Both the position numbers and the translations under genes were made by a program. From the NCBI GenBank assembly GCA_932521025.1, contig OW051468.1, positions 2,790,064 to 2,854,063 on the forward strand: a stretch of DNA of 64,000 nt, read 5' to 3'. Origin of the DNA: Oscheius onirici (Eukaryota > Nematoda > Chromadorea > Rhabditida > Rhabditidae). The notes under the pieces are model-generated. The model saw only the letters and a program-made list of their open reading frames with translations, made no database searches and was not told where the DNA came from. Positions 21,354 to 32,308 of the stretch are shown here, one piece after another (the stretch's first letter is position 1; every line of letters starts with the position of its first letter).

Positions 21354-23941
21354 TTAGGCCCAGAGCTTGATGATTCCGTCCCAACCGGCCGTGAGAATCT
21401 TGCTCTTCTCCTTTGGATGCCATTTCGCCGTAATGCAGGTACTGTCGTGAGCCTTCCACTTGGCTACAATCTTGTGCGTCCGCCAATCCCACACAAACAG
21501 CTTGCCTTCCGCGTCGCCACTGATGACAAAGCTGAAAGAATCTATTAAAATTGCCTAAACATTAAACAAACCTATTGTCCGGACTGAAATCCACGGTACA
21601 GGCGTATCCGGCAGCGTTGTGCCCCTTGAAATTCTTCTTCCTGGCAAAACGGAGCTTGTCCTCGACGAGCTGGAAGAGCACAACTCGACTGTCCATCGAC
21701 TGCCCGATTATCCATTTGTCTAAAGTTAAATTTTAGGAAAACGAGAGAAAAGAACCATACCTTGTGGGCCTTTGGTCATAGTGGGGATTGATTGCAGTCC
21801 GACATTCTGGATGAGCTTCGTATCTACCGGGATCTCCCATTCCCAGATGCGAATCGATTTGTCGTCCGACGTTGAGGCGAATCTGAAAACATGCTTGTAA
21901 CGGATCGGTTCTTTCTTTCTTCTCGGTATGTGGCCCGTGTGGAAAAAAGGGAAAGGCTTAAGATTGTGACAGAGCCCAATATGACACTTGGAAACCACAG
22001 GATGCTGAGATCGGTTAAAACGCGTCTTCGTGATCTCAGCCTCCCGCGTTTTCTTGTTGCAATGTTAATAGATACAATTAGCCTCGTTCCTGTAGTATCA
22101 GGAAGCCTCATATCATGGAATGAACTTTTTCCAATCTATACATTGCGAGACACCATTCTTACCTTCTATTCTTGTCGAAGAAGGTGATCGAGTTGACGGG
22201 TCCGAGATGTCTGTCGTAGTCCTGCATGATTTCTCCGCTTCTGCTGTCCCACTGCAGAATCTTCTTGTTCTGCATGCCGGAGAGGAAGATGTGGTTCTTG
22301 TCGTCGTCCGGATGGAATTTTAGGCAGAAGGGAATGTGGCCCGTGTGGAAGCGCTGTTTTACCTAGAATTTATCTAGTTTTAGGGCAAGAAACGAGCCAA
22401 CCTGTCCCGTCTCGGTGTCCCATAGCTTGATAAACTTGTCGTAGCTGGCCGAGAGGAATTCCGTGCCGCTGTTATTGAAGGCCACCTCTCGGACGGGCAT
22501 CTTGTGGCCGGAATAGGTACGGACGACCTGCTGCTTGCCGTACACTTCCCACAGCTTGATCTGAAGCCAGATTTTGGAAGAAAAAAAACTGAACAAACTT
22601 TGCAGTCTATGGACGAGGAGAGGAAGAGATGGGCGCTCTGTGGGAACCATTGGACACAATTAACTCCGCGCGTGTGGCCCTTGTACGTATGAATGAGCTT
22701 TTTTGGAATGAAACATCTGGAAATTAAGGAATAAACCAAGGCGTTATGAAGGGCATATGGGAAGGAAGGGTGAAAAGTTATGGAGTGGCTAATCACGACA
22801 GCTTGTATCGTGGTTGCGATCATAGCAACGCAATTTTCCATATGATTCAGGCAAGAAAGTAGCTAGATGAACAGTGAGAATACGGAGGAAATTAGCAGAT
22901 ACAAGAAAATCCTTGATCGGTTTCAGGTGGACATAAGCGAAGAAATGACCTAAGTAACACGATACCAGGACATAAAGTGAATCTTTTCAAAAGGCAAAGA
23001 AATCAGCTTACCTATCCGGAACGTAGTCAACTTTGAGATTGGCACCGGTGAATGCAGGCGGAACCATGAATGACCGTCCTTGATAGTCTGTCGTCTCTTT
23101 AAGATGGAGCTGCGTCGTCTCTTCGGCCATTCCCTCGTTCTCCTTCTGCTGCTGGCGGAATTTTTTGCTCTTCATTTGCTTCTGAACTTGTTGATTTTAT
23201 CAAAAAGATAGGAAAACGAGCCTTCTTGACAAATTCGTCCATCTCCTTTTGAAGTTCAGGGTCCGGCACGGCAACAGCTTTCTCATCGGTGAATCTTGCC
23301 CACGGACCCGTGTAGCCTTCAAGATCGGCAGAGTCGTAATTCGTGTTTCTCTTTCTCTTCTGGCCACCGGTCTTCTTCGAGTCGAACAGCGTCGCTCCTT
23401 GGTTCTCCTCGGCCGCCTTGACGTTGCCAATAAACACAGTTCCTGGAATGTTAAAATTTTTCAGCTAAAAAGAACACTTACCAGCATCAGCCGTCGGATT
23501 CCTCGCGTAGCCGAGAGTGTCAAAGCTGCGAATCTCCTTCTCAAAGTGGAAAGCGCTGAAATGAGCCGGCTCGACGAATCCTGTGAAGGTATTCTTGGCT
23601 GCTTTCTGTGATTCCGTCTTGAACGGATTGCTCGGACCTGCCTAAACGTGAAAATAAGCAAAAACTGGCTTGGAAACTAGCCTCTGGCTGGAAAAGTTGG
23701 TCGTAGGTGGGATTCGTCTTGACCATTCGTGTTTTGGGGTCGATGATAGCCACAGCGTATGGATCGGCTTTTGTTGCCACATCTGGAGCGACCTGAACGT
23801 GATTTGCTTAGAGAGAAGTAAAAAATAACTTACTGAAACTGTTGATGGCAAGGAGACCGTCTTGCACGCGCTCAAATCGATTTGATTTTCGTCGTCCGAG
23901 TGCTCGTCGCCGCTGGCCTCATATCCTTGCAGAAGATCCAT
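21354..23941 (-). CDS. prp-17: Pre-mRNA-processing factor 17 (CDC40), WD40 protein
   Basis: The start is at 23941 and the stop at 21354-21356. Resolved 5' exons are 23834-23941, 23678-23792, 23482-23637 and one from 23442; further exons cover the repeats to the end. PRP17 acts in the second catalytic step of splicing. The N-terminal part holds TKADPYAVAIIDPKTRMVK, SNPFKTESQK and YTGPWARF, then DYQGRSFM precedes about seven WD40 repeats (GHTRGVNCVQWFP, IKLWEVYG, KFIKLWDTETGQ, RFASTSDDKSIRIWEW, FVISGDAEGKLFVWDW and the final GIIKLWA). The intron after exon 4 can be read with a GT donor after GAATTT or as GC-AG after AAGAAG; both keep frame. The acidic start (DEHSDDE) is a nuclear-protein feature. 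Confidence 0.92.
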
Positions 23942-25015
23942 TCTTTCTGCAAATTTCTTGTTGAAAAACGATGAACGAGAAAGATGAAAGCGAGAAGAAG
24001 CATTCGATAAATGAAATATTTGAAAATCGAATTGGTGCCAAAAAAATTAAAGGACTGGCTTCGAAAATAAAACAAAGTCGCTCTGTTGACAACGATCCAC
24101 GTCTCCAACAAACTTTACTCGTTTTGAATATGGTTTTCCGCTTCTTCTTTGACTTTATGATTTTTTTGACCCAGGAGGAAAAATGGCAAGGTGAATAACC
24201 TTCCATATCACTCCCTCGTGTTTCCTAGTAGTCTTACTAGATTCTGTTAGCAATGCGCTCCTTTTCTTCCGGCCTTGGCTACTCATATCCGCAAATATCA
24301 CAATTTTACTCATTTTCACGACGAAGAGCATCAACAACGACAAAGTGACACAATGAGCCGGAAATACAGCGATATATTTATCTTTGAATAAGATGAATAG
24401 TACAGAAAGAACAGGCTTTTGTGTCTCAAACCCTCGAATGCACCTTTGGTAAGCGATTTACGCCGCTTCTTTGCAAGCAACACGTGAATTTATGACTTTG
24501 CCGTGCTCCAGGAAATTCGAGATTGTGGTGTAGACTGTCTAATAGCCAGTAACAAAAGAAACGAATGAAAAGATGGAGAAAATAACGTGACGAAACATAA
24601 TTTAGAGCAGTTTTCCCCAAGTCGACAAAAGTAATTTCCGCAGGAACGTGGAATCGTGACGGACCAACAAAAGATCGGTATTGGCGCGATCTCAAATTTT
24701 TACGAGTTTTTTTTTTTCAATCAGTCTCTCTGTCCGAGTCAGACCCTCTGTTCCTGTCTCTATCTTCGGCCTTCTTTGCTACTCGGGAACACTTTTGAAC
24801 TCTTTGTTTCTCCAGAACACAGTTAGCAACAAGATTCTCGTAGCTTTTTGACAAAAAGCTTAGCGATTTCTATCGATTTCTTAATTGTTTTACAAGCTTC
24901 CAAATTTTTACTGTTTTTTTTTTATAGAAACTCTTCTATTTATTTTGTTTCTCAAATCTCCTGTTATTTTAAATTTCTTGAATAATTAGTTAGAGAAAAA
25001 ACAACTTGTTTCAGG
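23942..25015. other. Divergent intergenic region between PRP17 and GRASP genes
   Basis: No gene is supported. The sequence is AT-rich. A gtttcag acceptor ends at 25014, one base before the GRASP start codon, and is a likely trans-splice site. Promoters for both genes must lie here, but I see no clear TATA box. Confidence 0.45.
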
Positions 25016-27391
25016 ATGGGTAACAGTGAAAGTGTTCCTATTCCGGGCGGAGGATCTGAAGGATACCATGTTTTGAGGGTAAGTACAAGTTTTCCTCTGT
25101 TTAGATAGTTCAAAACTTTAGGTTCAAGACAACTCTCCAGGCCAGGCAGCCGGTCTGGAACCATTTTTTGATTTCATTGTTTCCATCGGAAACACCCGTC
25201 TCGACAAGGACAATGATACGATGAAGGAGATTTTGAAGCAGCACGTGGAAAATCCGGTGGAGATTACAGTATTTAACAGGTTAGTACCATCAGTTACTGT
25301 CAGTCTGTCTCCATTTCTTTCTGCCACCCTGTCCTCTGTGACTATCTGTTCTCCTGACCTCCTGTGATTCTGTCCATCTCCCATTCCAATACTCCTCGTT
25401 TCAGCAAGACCCACACTGTCCGACAAACCAGCGTCACTCCTTCTCAAAACTGGGGCGGACAAGGTCTTCTCGGCGTCTCCATCCGCTTCTGTACCTTCGA
25501 CGGTGCCAGTCAACACGTCTGGCACGTCATTTCCGTCCAGCCCAACTCTCCGGCTGCTTTGGCCGGTCTCCAAACCGACACCGATTACATTCTCGGCGCT
25601 GAAAGTGTTCTGAATCAGGCCGATGATCTGATTGCTCTGGTACAGGCCAACGAGGGCAAGCCACTCAAGCTGTACGTCTACAATGTCGATATTGACACTG
25701 TTAGAGAGGTTTGAACTTGATAAATTCATTGAAAAGAATTCTTTCTAGGTTTCCCTGACTCCGAATTCCGCCTGGGGAGGAGAAGGCTGTCTCGGTTGTG
25801 ACATTGGCTATGGATACCTCCACCGTATTCCCACTTCGATAGACAGATCCCAGCCTCTGAGAGAGATTCCCAATCCGCCACAGCCGGCTCAGCAGCAGAT
25901 TATCCCGCCAAAGGCTCCAGTTTCTACTGGAATTCCTCAGCTGGACAAGGTTAGACTCTTCTTCTTTTGGTTACGGTAGAAAGAAATAGTAACTTTTAGA
26001 GCAATCGATATGTACTGTGAATTCAGGTTTCTCAACCACCATCCATTGCCTCCTTCCCGGATCCCAGTCAGTTTGCTCCTGCTGGTCAGCGTGCTTCGAC
26101 AGTTGTTCCTCCTCCGGTCTCCGTAAGTTTTTTAATCACATATTCTGTACGAGTAACGAAAAGGGAAGAGACAAGTTGGGAAATAGAAAAATTGAAATAA
26201 GCTGTCTATGTGACAAGTCAGAGCAGGAGACTTTCTTTGTTTTCAAGGTTGTGCCGAAATATTCCAGAAAAGACTCAAGGAAAGGTTCAAAAAAAATGAC
26301 AAGCAGACATTGTAGGGCCGAGTAAAAACTGTCTTGTTCCAGGAACTGCCTCCTCCTCCTCCAGTTCCACAACAGTACACCAACTACAGTCCCCCATCAT
26401 ATGAAACTAACGGTCATGGACACAGTCACGATGACGGAGGACACGGGCATAGCCACGATGGTGGTCATGGACACAGCCACGACCATGATTCTGGCCATGG
26501 TCATAGTCACGATCACGATGGGGGACACGGTCACAGCCATGATCACAACGGACATGGGCACAGTCACGATCAGACACAAGTTGCTGTCCCCTCATCGACA
26601 CCTGCTCCTCCTCCCGTGGTTTCGGCTCAAGAGACTCCGTCTCCTCAGCCTTACTCCTATCCGGTTTGACTATTTCTCTGTTTTATTGAGTCCACAGTTC
26701 CAGTACAATGCCGGTCCTTATGGCTACGCCCAGCAGTCGACCGGAGGCTATCAGCAGCCACAGGCTCCTTCTCCCCAGATAAACTATGGCTATCCTTCTG
26801 GATACTCTGCTCCGGCTCCACCTACAAGTTCTCCAATGCCGCCGACTTCTTATTATCAGCCACCGGCACCGCCTAGTCTTCCATGTGAGTAAGAATGAGT
26901 GTACTGCAGGGATGGGCGATCGCTCGCGCTCGCACTGCGATCAGCTGGAAGTGCGATCGCTCGCACGCGAACAGAAAATCTCAAAATGCTTGTTGGATTT
27001 TAGGTACCTCACCCTGCAAAAACGTCAATAAATTTGTAGTTTTCTGTTAGATTGTCTTTAGTGATCGCGCCTGATCGCTGCACGCGATCGCTCGCGAACG
27101 CGCTAGCACAAAAATTTGCTGATCGCCCATCCCATCGGTGTACTGTCACTGACACTGACACTGACATTTCCAGACGGCTACACACCTCCTCTTGGCGTTC
27201 CCACCACAACTATCGGAGCCCCGATGCCACTGAACTTTCCAATGCCGACATTGAGTTCCATTGGAATCAGTCAGCCATTAGCTCAACCGCCTCTTCCTCC
27301 TCCCACCAGTGCTTACGGTAGACAATTTGTTTTCGTCCTAAACATTAAATTTTTAGGAACAGCACCGACCTACTACCAACAGCCGTCGTAA
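25016..27391 (+). CDS. grsp-1: Golgi reassembly-stacking protein (GRASP55/65)
   Basis: Nine exons: 25016-25078, 25122-25279, 25405-25708, 25749-25949, 26027-26122, 26343-26663, 26698-26884, 27174-27317 and 27357-27391, about 502 residues. GRASPs tether Golgi cisternae on the cytoplasmic face. MGNSES offers a myristoylatable Gly2. Two PDZ-like GRASP domains cover about residues 15-205 ([71 protein letters not shown]). The rest is Pro/Gln/Tyr-rich. Residues 298-350 carry six GHGHSHD units, which I do not know from other GRASPs. Intron 7 (26885-27173) contains a hAT-like MITE. The symbol is by family only. Confidence 0.92.
26412..26570 (+). repeat. In-frame histidine-rich coding repeat, six GHGHSHD units
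   Basis: Within GRASP exon 6 the codons for GHGHSHD recur six times, separated by two or three residues such as DG, HDS, HDG and HN. Codon usage varies among units (ggtcatggacacagtcac, ggacacgggcatagccac), so the protein pattern is more conserved than the DNA, which argues for selection rather than recent slippage. Such runs occur in zinc transporters and nickel chaperones and can bind Zn2+ or Ni2+. Confidence 0.9.
26908..27134. mobile_element. hAT-like MITE, copy 1 (GRASP intron)
   Basis: The element starts cagggatgggcgatc and ends gatcgcccatccc plus a few bases, so it has terminal inverted repeats of at least 12 bases. The 8-mer gtgtactg is found just before the left end and a few bases after the right end (27138-27145), consistent with an 8-bp target duplication. 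The interior is rich in gcgatcgc and gctcgc palindromes and has no ORF. It lies entirely inside intron 7 of the GRASP gene. Confidence 0.8.
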
Positions 27392-27967
27392 AAGTACCAA
27401 GAGATCTTTCCACAGTCGACCGATTTGCCTATTTTCTCCTTATTTATTCATACTATCTGTCCATAATTTTTGCGGGAGTGTATAATTGTGATTAGAGTTT
27501 TGAAGTCTTTTTTGTCAGGTGCAAATGAATGTTTTATCGAATTTCCTTGTGTGTTCGCCTTGGTAACTGGTTCCGCTCAATGATTATCGCTTCACTAACG
27601 ATAAAATAATATTCCGTTGCAAAAACTTGATTCTCCCGTGGTTTTGTTGCTCAACTTTTAGTTTGCGTATTCTCAGCGACGCAAAATTACGTACACGCGG
27701 GAAATTGCTAATTTGAAAATTTTCTTTGGCGATTTGGATTCCTCCTTTTCCCTCTCCCAATTTCGCCAAAGTTTTATCCATTTTTCTCAAAGTTACGTGT
27801 AAAGGTTGTACTAGATCCATTCTTGGTTAATTAAAACAAGAAAGGTATAATTTCGATGCATTTATTTACGCCTCTAGTTTCTCGTCTTGAAACTACTCAA
27901 AAGCTTGGCTAATTTCTTCATTTTCAGGCTAACACGCTTCGTTAGACCAAATATATAGCAAGAAGCA
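27392..27967. other. Intergenic region GRASP to SMU1
   Basis: No gene is supported. A ttttcag acceptor ends at 27927, 41 bases before the SMU1 start, and may be a trans-splice or 5'-UTR splice site. Confidence 0.45.
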
Positions 27968-30900
27968 ATGACAGCGATCGAAATTGAAGCGGCCGAGTAA
28001 GCATATTCTTTTTCTTTCGCGTAGTTTGGTTTTTAGCGTCGTCCGACTAATCGAGCAGTATCTGAAGGAGAACAATTTGATGAGAACACTTTCCGTTCTC
28101 CAGGTATGCTTATTTCTGTAATAAGGTTTGGAAATATCGTAGCATGAACTTCGAGTACAACTTTACATCAAATTCCTTGTCCAGACTGCTTTGTGGGGTT
28201 TTGTCGATTTTTCAGTAATGCTGACTATATGTTCAACCTTTTGAAGCAGCTTTATTGAAACTAACGTGCTTACAATTCTTGATAACCTTGTAAAGCAGTC
28301 CAGGTTTCTGTAGTTTGTCTCCAAGCACCCTGACTCGCTCTTGGAATGATTTTAGCCTTCACAGAGAACAAGAGGGCATGCTGCGGAAACCTCCAGGCCG
28401 AAAAAATGTGGCAAAAATGAAAAGATGGGGAAAGATTCGTATCACTTGATCATTTATATCTCATTTTTCAGGAGGAGACGAACATCACGCTGAACACGGT
28501 CGACAGCATTGACGGCTTCTCCTCTGAAATCATCAACGGCCATTGGGACACAGTGCTCAAGATCATCCAGCCGCTCAAGTTGCCAGCAAAGAAACTGATT
28601 GAGCTCTACGAGCAGGTAATTTTTACCTTGGTCATAAACATGGACAAAAACCGGTTTCAGATGATTATCGAATTGGTAGAGTTGCGCGAGCTGGCCACAG
28701 CAAGACTCATCGCCCGTCAGACCGATCCTATGGTTCTCTTGAAAAATATGGATGCGGACCGGTAAGAACTTTGTTCTACCTTCAAAACAAAGCCCATGTT
28801 TCAGTTACAATCACCTGGAAGGCCTGATAAATCGTCCATATTTCGACGCGGCCGAAGTCTATGGCGACACTTCGAAGGAGAAACGGCGACAGGCCATTGC
28901 TCAGGTCAGCCTTTTCCCCAGAAGCTCCGTGTCCAGACCGATTGACTAGCCACAGCAGAGGCGTTCTTAAAACATCGTCCTTGAATGTACAAGGGTTTGT
29001 ATAGGTGCAGCTTTTTGTCGTTCAACAACTTTTCGTTGATAAGTCACGTGGTCACAGATTCCAAGTGAAAACGTTCAAGTCAATGTCTCTTTTCATTTTA
29101 CTTCTAGCTTTTTATCTTGTTCACAACATAGGGCCAGTATAATGCTTTTGAGACGGCTATAAAGGATGAAGGGCTATAAAGGATAAAGGACAGCTAAAAT
29201 GAAATGAAACTGATGTCTTCGCCAAGCGTCGTAGAATTGGCGGCTTGTGAATAACAAGCTGTTGGTCATCCGCACATATCAATTTTTTGTGATGTTCACC
29301 CCTTCCATTTTCTTCACATTAATTTTAAGTCCCTATCGAGTGAGGTAAACGTCGTGCCGCCATCGCGTCTACTTGCCCTTCTGGCCCAGTCACTGAAATG
29401 GCAACTTCATCAAGGCCTCTTGCCTCCCGGTACCCAGATTGACCTCTTCCGCGGAAAGGCAGCCATGAAGGAGCAGGAAGAGGAACGCTATCCGACACAG
29501 ATGGCTCGGCACATCAAATTTGGAGCAAGTCAGTTGATTTTGAGTTTAAATAACCATAACATGTTCAGATAGCTATCCCACATCGGCTGTCTTCTCTCCC
29601 GACGGACAATTCCTCGTCTCTGGCTCAAAGGACGGCTTCATCGAGGTCTGGAACTACATGAACGGCAAGTTGAGGAAGGATCTCAAATATCAGGTACTTT
29701 CTGTCCTTTTCGACCCACAAAAATCGAAATTTTAGGCTCAAGACAATCTGATGATCATGGACAGCGCCGTGTTGTCGCTCTGCTTCAGCCGCGACTCGGA
29801 AATGCTCGCCTCCGGTGACAATCAGGGCAAAATCAAGGTCTGGAAGGTGCAGAACGGCGACTGTCTTCGCCGTTTCGACAAGGCCCATTCCAGCGGTGTG
29901 ACGATAGTTCGCTTCTCAAGGGACAATTCGCATGTCCTGTCGGGAGGAAATGACAGCATGATCAGGTTTTTAAAGCTCTTTTGTGGTTGAACAATAAATT
30001 GTAGAGTGCATGGTCTCAAGAGCGGAAAATGCCTGAAGGAGCTCAAGGGACATACGTCCTTCATCACCGACGCCCGATACTGCGAAGATACACACCAGGC
30101 CGTGAGTTTTATTCCTCTGTCTGAAAGGGCCGAGACAGCTGCTGAGCTATTTTTCCCGTTGTCTCTCAGTTGTGCATGATGCTTTGTAACTCGCAATCGA
30201 TTAACCATCTGAAAATCTTGGAAGCTCGATAACATGTACAGACCAGGATCGGGAACTATCGCGCAGGATTGGATCAGCTTGGGCCGCTTTCAACAAGCAC
30301 AGGATGTTCATGTCCCGAAGAAATGTGCCGATGAAGATGAAGAAACGGGTCTTTTTAACATGTATCGTCCCCAGTCTCCTATACGGCAGCGAAGTGTGGA
30401 GTCTACGAACCGACACCCAACAAAAAATTGCTGCTGTTCAAAGACGTATGGAGAGAGCAATGCTTGGACTGAGTCTCATAGACAGAGTGAGAAGCGAGGA
30501 GATTCGAAGACGAACGGAACTACCGGACGTCCTAGATATATGGTGGAAAAGGAAGCTTAAATGGGCGCAGAAGTTGGCTAATATGGACGATAGACGATGG
30601 TCCAAGATAACATACGAATAGATTCCATTAGATCGGAAACGAGCTCGCGGAAGGCCACCAACGATGTGGGATAGCGACATCAAGAGGGCATGTACTAGAA
30701 TTGGACACGAGCCATCTTGCTGGATGCGACATGTGAGAGAAATGGGCGAGGAATGGATAAGAATCATGAGAGCGGCGAAGGATCCAACGTGAGCGAGATA
30801 ATCAATGTCAATCACAGTGATATCCGTGAAATAAATTGAAATTGAATTGAACAGAAGATTCCGATTTCTTAGTCCGATCATTGAGCAAACCGTTGCAGAT

Positions 30901-32308
30901 TTCCACATCAGCAGACGGGACCTGCAAAGTGTGGAATCTGAAGACGATGGACTGCATCTCGACCTTCCGTGTCTCCGGCGACACGTCAGTGAATTCCGTC
31001 CATCCGATCCCAAAAACCGACCAGTTCGTCGTCTGCAACAAATCCAATACGCTCTACATCGTAAATCTTCAAGGACAGGTATTTTTTGTCTCTTTTCTAA
31101 CTAAAGTGCCTAAAATTACAGGTAGTACGTCTCATGACGTCCGGTAAGCGCGAGAAGGGAGATTTCATGAGCTGCATACTGTCGCCTCGAGGAGAATGGG
31201 TCTACGCCGTGGCCGAAGACGGCGTCATGTACTGCTTCCAGCTAATTACTTGTGCTCTAGAGAGCACTTTGCCGGTAAAGTTTTGATTCTTTTTAAACAT
31301 TTTTTCTTACCCCGTGTAGTCGGGAAAATACCAGAATTAGAAAACTCGGTATATCCGATTGCATCTCTGCCTTTCCTTCTTCGCCGAAACCTATTACACG
31401 TTGCGAGCAAAAAGTGCGGTTAAAAATCGCTATTTGGAAGGAATTTCGTATCTTTTCTTCAATGCACTTTGAAGTCTCAATATTACGCATTTCACCTGTT
31501 TATATTGGAAAAAGCGATACCGTAATCAGTATAACGTCGTTTTGCAAGGCTTTTTCACAAGTTTAGTCGAAAATATCATAGTTGTATGTTTCTGACGGAT
31601 TGTGAATATCTTATTGTCTAAGCCAAATCAGCACAATATGTTCTCAAAGAGGTAGAAGAATTACGCCGTAATCATTACAGTCAGTCTTCATATTTCTAAT
31701 CGAACACAAAAAAGTGACATTACATGGATAAGCAGCGGAAAACAAACTAGGAAGCGTGGTCAAACGATCCTATGTAAAAATTTAGTCATTTTGTTTACTA
31801 TCTTCTTTGTGTCAACCCACAAGTTTACAAGCGTATTTTGACGGAATCGAGGGGTATCATACAGAAAACGGTCGTTTCTTGGAATCCTTCGCCGGTCTCA
31901 GGTCTCGACCACTGCCCAGTTACTTCTCATCCAGCAGGTGACATCCTGACCGAGTCGTGAAGACATCTTCTTGATTGGAGTTGTCTTCTTGTTCGGGTAG
32001 GCGGCTGCTTGACTTGATGGAATCACTGTAGATACGAGCATCGCTGGCGGAGCCATGAGTGTTGACTTGACAATCCCGCTGTGCCGCAGTTCTGGGATTG
32101 GAATCCTTTTCTTTCCACAGTAGATTCTGGCGTTGGTAGAATCGCTGAGGAGCGCTTGAAGAAGCACTCGCACAGCTTGTGAAAATAAAAGCAACCCACA
32201 AATTTGCAGGTAACCGAACGTCCCATTCTTGGCCTAGCCCACCATCCGCATCAGAATCTCATCGCCACCTTCTCCGACGATACTCATCTCCGCCTCTGGA
32301 AAGACTGA
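27968..32308 (+). CDS. smu-1: SMU1 splicing factor, LisH-CTLH-WD40 protein
   Basis: Twelve exons: 27968-27996, 28037-28103, 28472-28615, 28661-28761, 28805-28904, 29330-29528, 29569-29693, 29736-29965, 30005-30101, 30899-31078, 31122-31274 and 32210-32308, 507 residues (human SMU1 513). SMU1 with RED (SMU-2) regulates spliceosome activation and alternative splicing in the nucleus. A LisH motif covers about residues 6-38 ([18 protein letters not shown]), then CTLH ([17 protein letters not shown]), the [18 protein letters not shown] block and LFRGKAA, then seven WD40 repeats ending LRLWKD. Intron 9 holds a LINE 3' fragment and intron 11 (935 bases) only non-coding sequence. Confidence 0.95.
30230..30850 (+). 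mobile_element. LINE 3' fragment (reverse transcriptase C-terminus) in SMU1 intron
   Basis: In the SMU1 sense direction a frame reads [40 protein letters not shown] and [16 protein letters not shown]. After a TAG at 30619-30621 it continues [18 protein letters not shown]. This is the conserved C-terminal tail of RTE/CR1-like endonuclease-reverse transcriptases. The 5' part is missing, as usual for 5'-truncated LINE copies. The end is an A- and T-rich tail (gaaattgaattgaa). Confidence 0.85.

Noticed and set aside
26397-26601. Antisense frames rich in Val/Thr across the GRASP tail
   Set aside because: They mirror the His-rich repeat on the other strand and have no splice or start context.
26905-27133. 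Short regularly repeated gcgatcgc words as a possible CRISPR array
   Set aside because: No direct repeat-spacer periodicity; the words are palindromes inside a MITE with inverted ends.
30234-30621. Extra SMU1 exon
   Set aside because: The peptide is LINE reverse transcriptase tail, and exons 9 and 10 of SMU1 join without it.
31898-32201. Minus-strand ORF of 98 codons in SMU1 intron 11
   Set aside because: No recognisable domain, overlapping frames of equal length, no splice context; chance or repeat.
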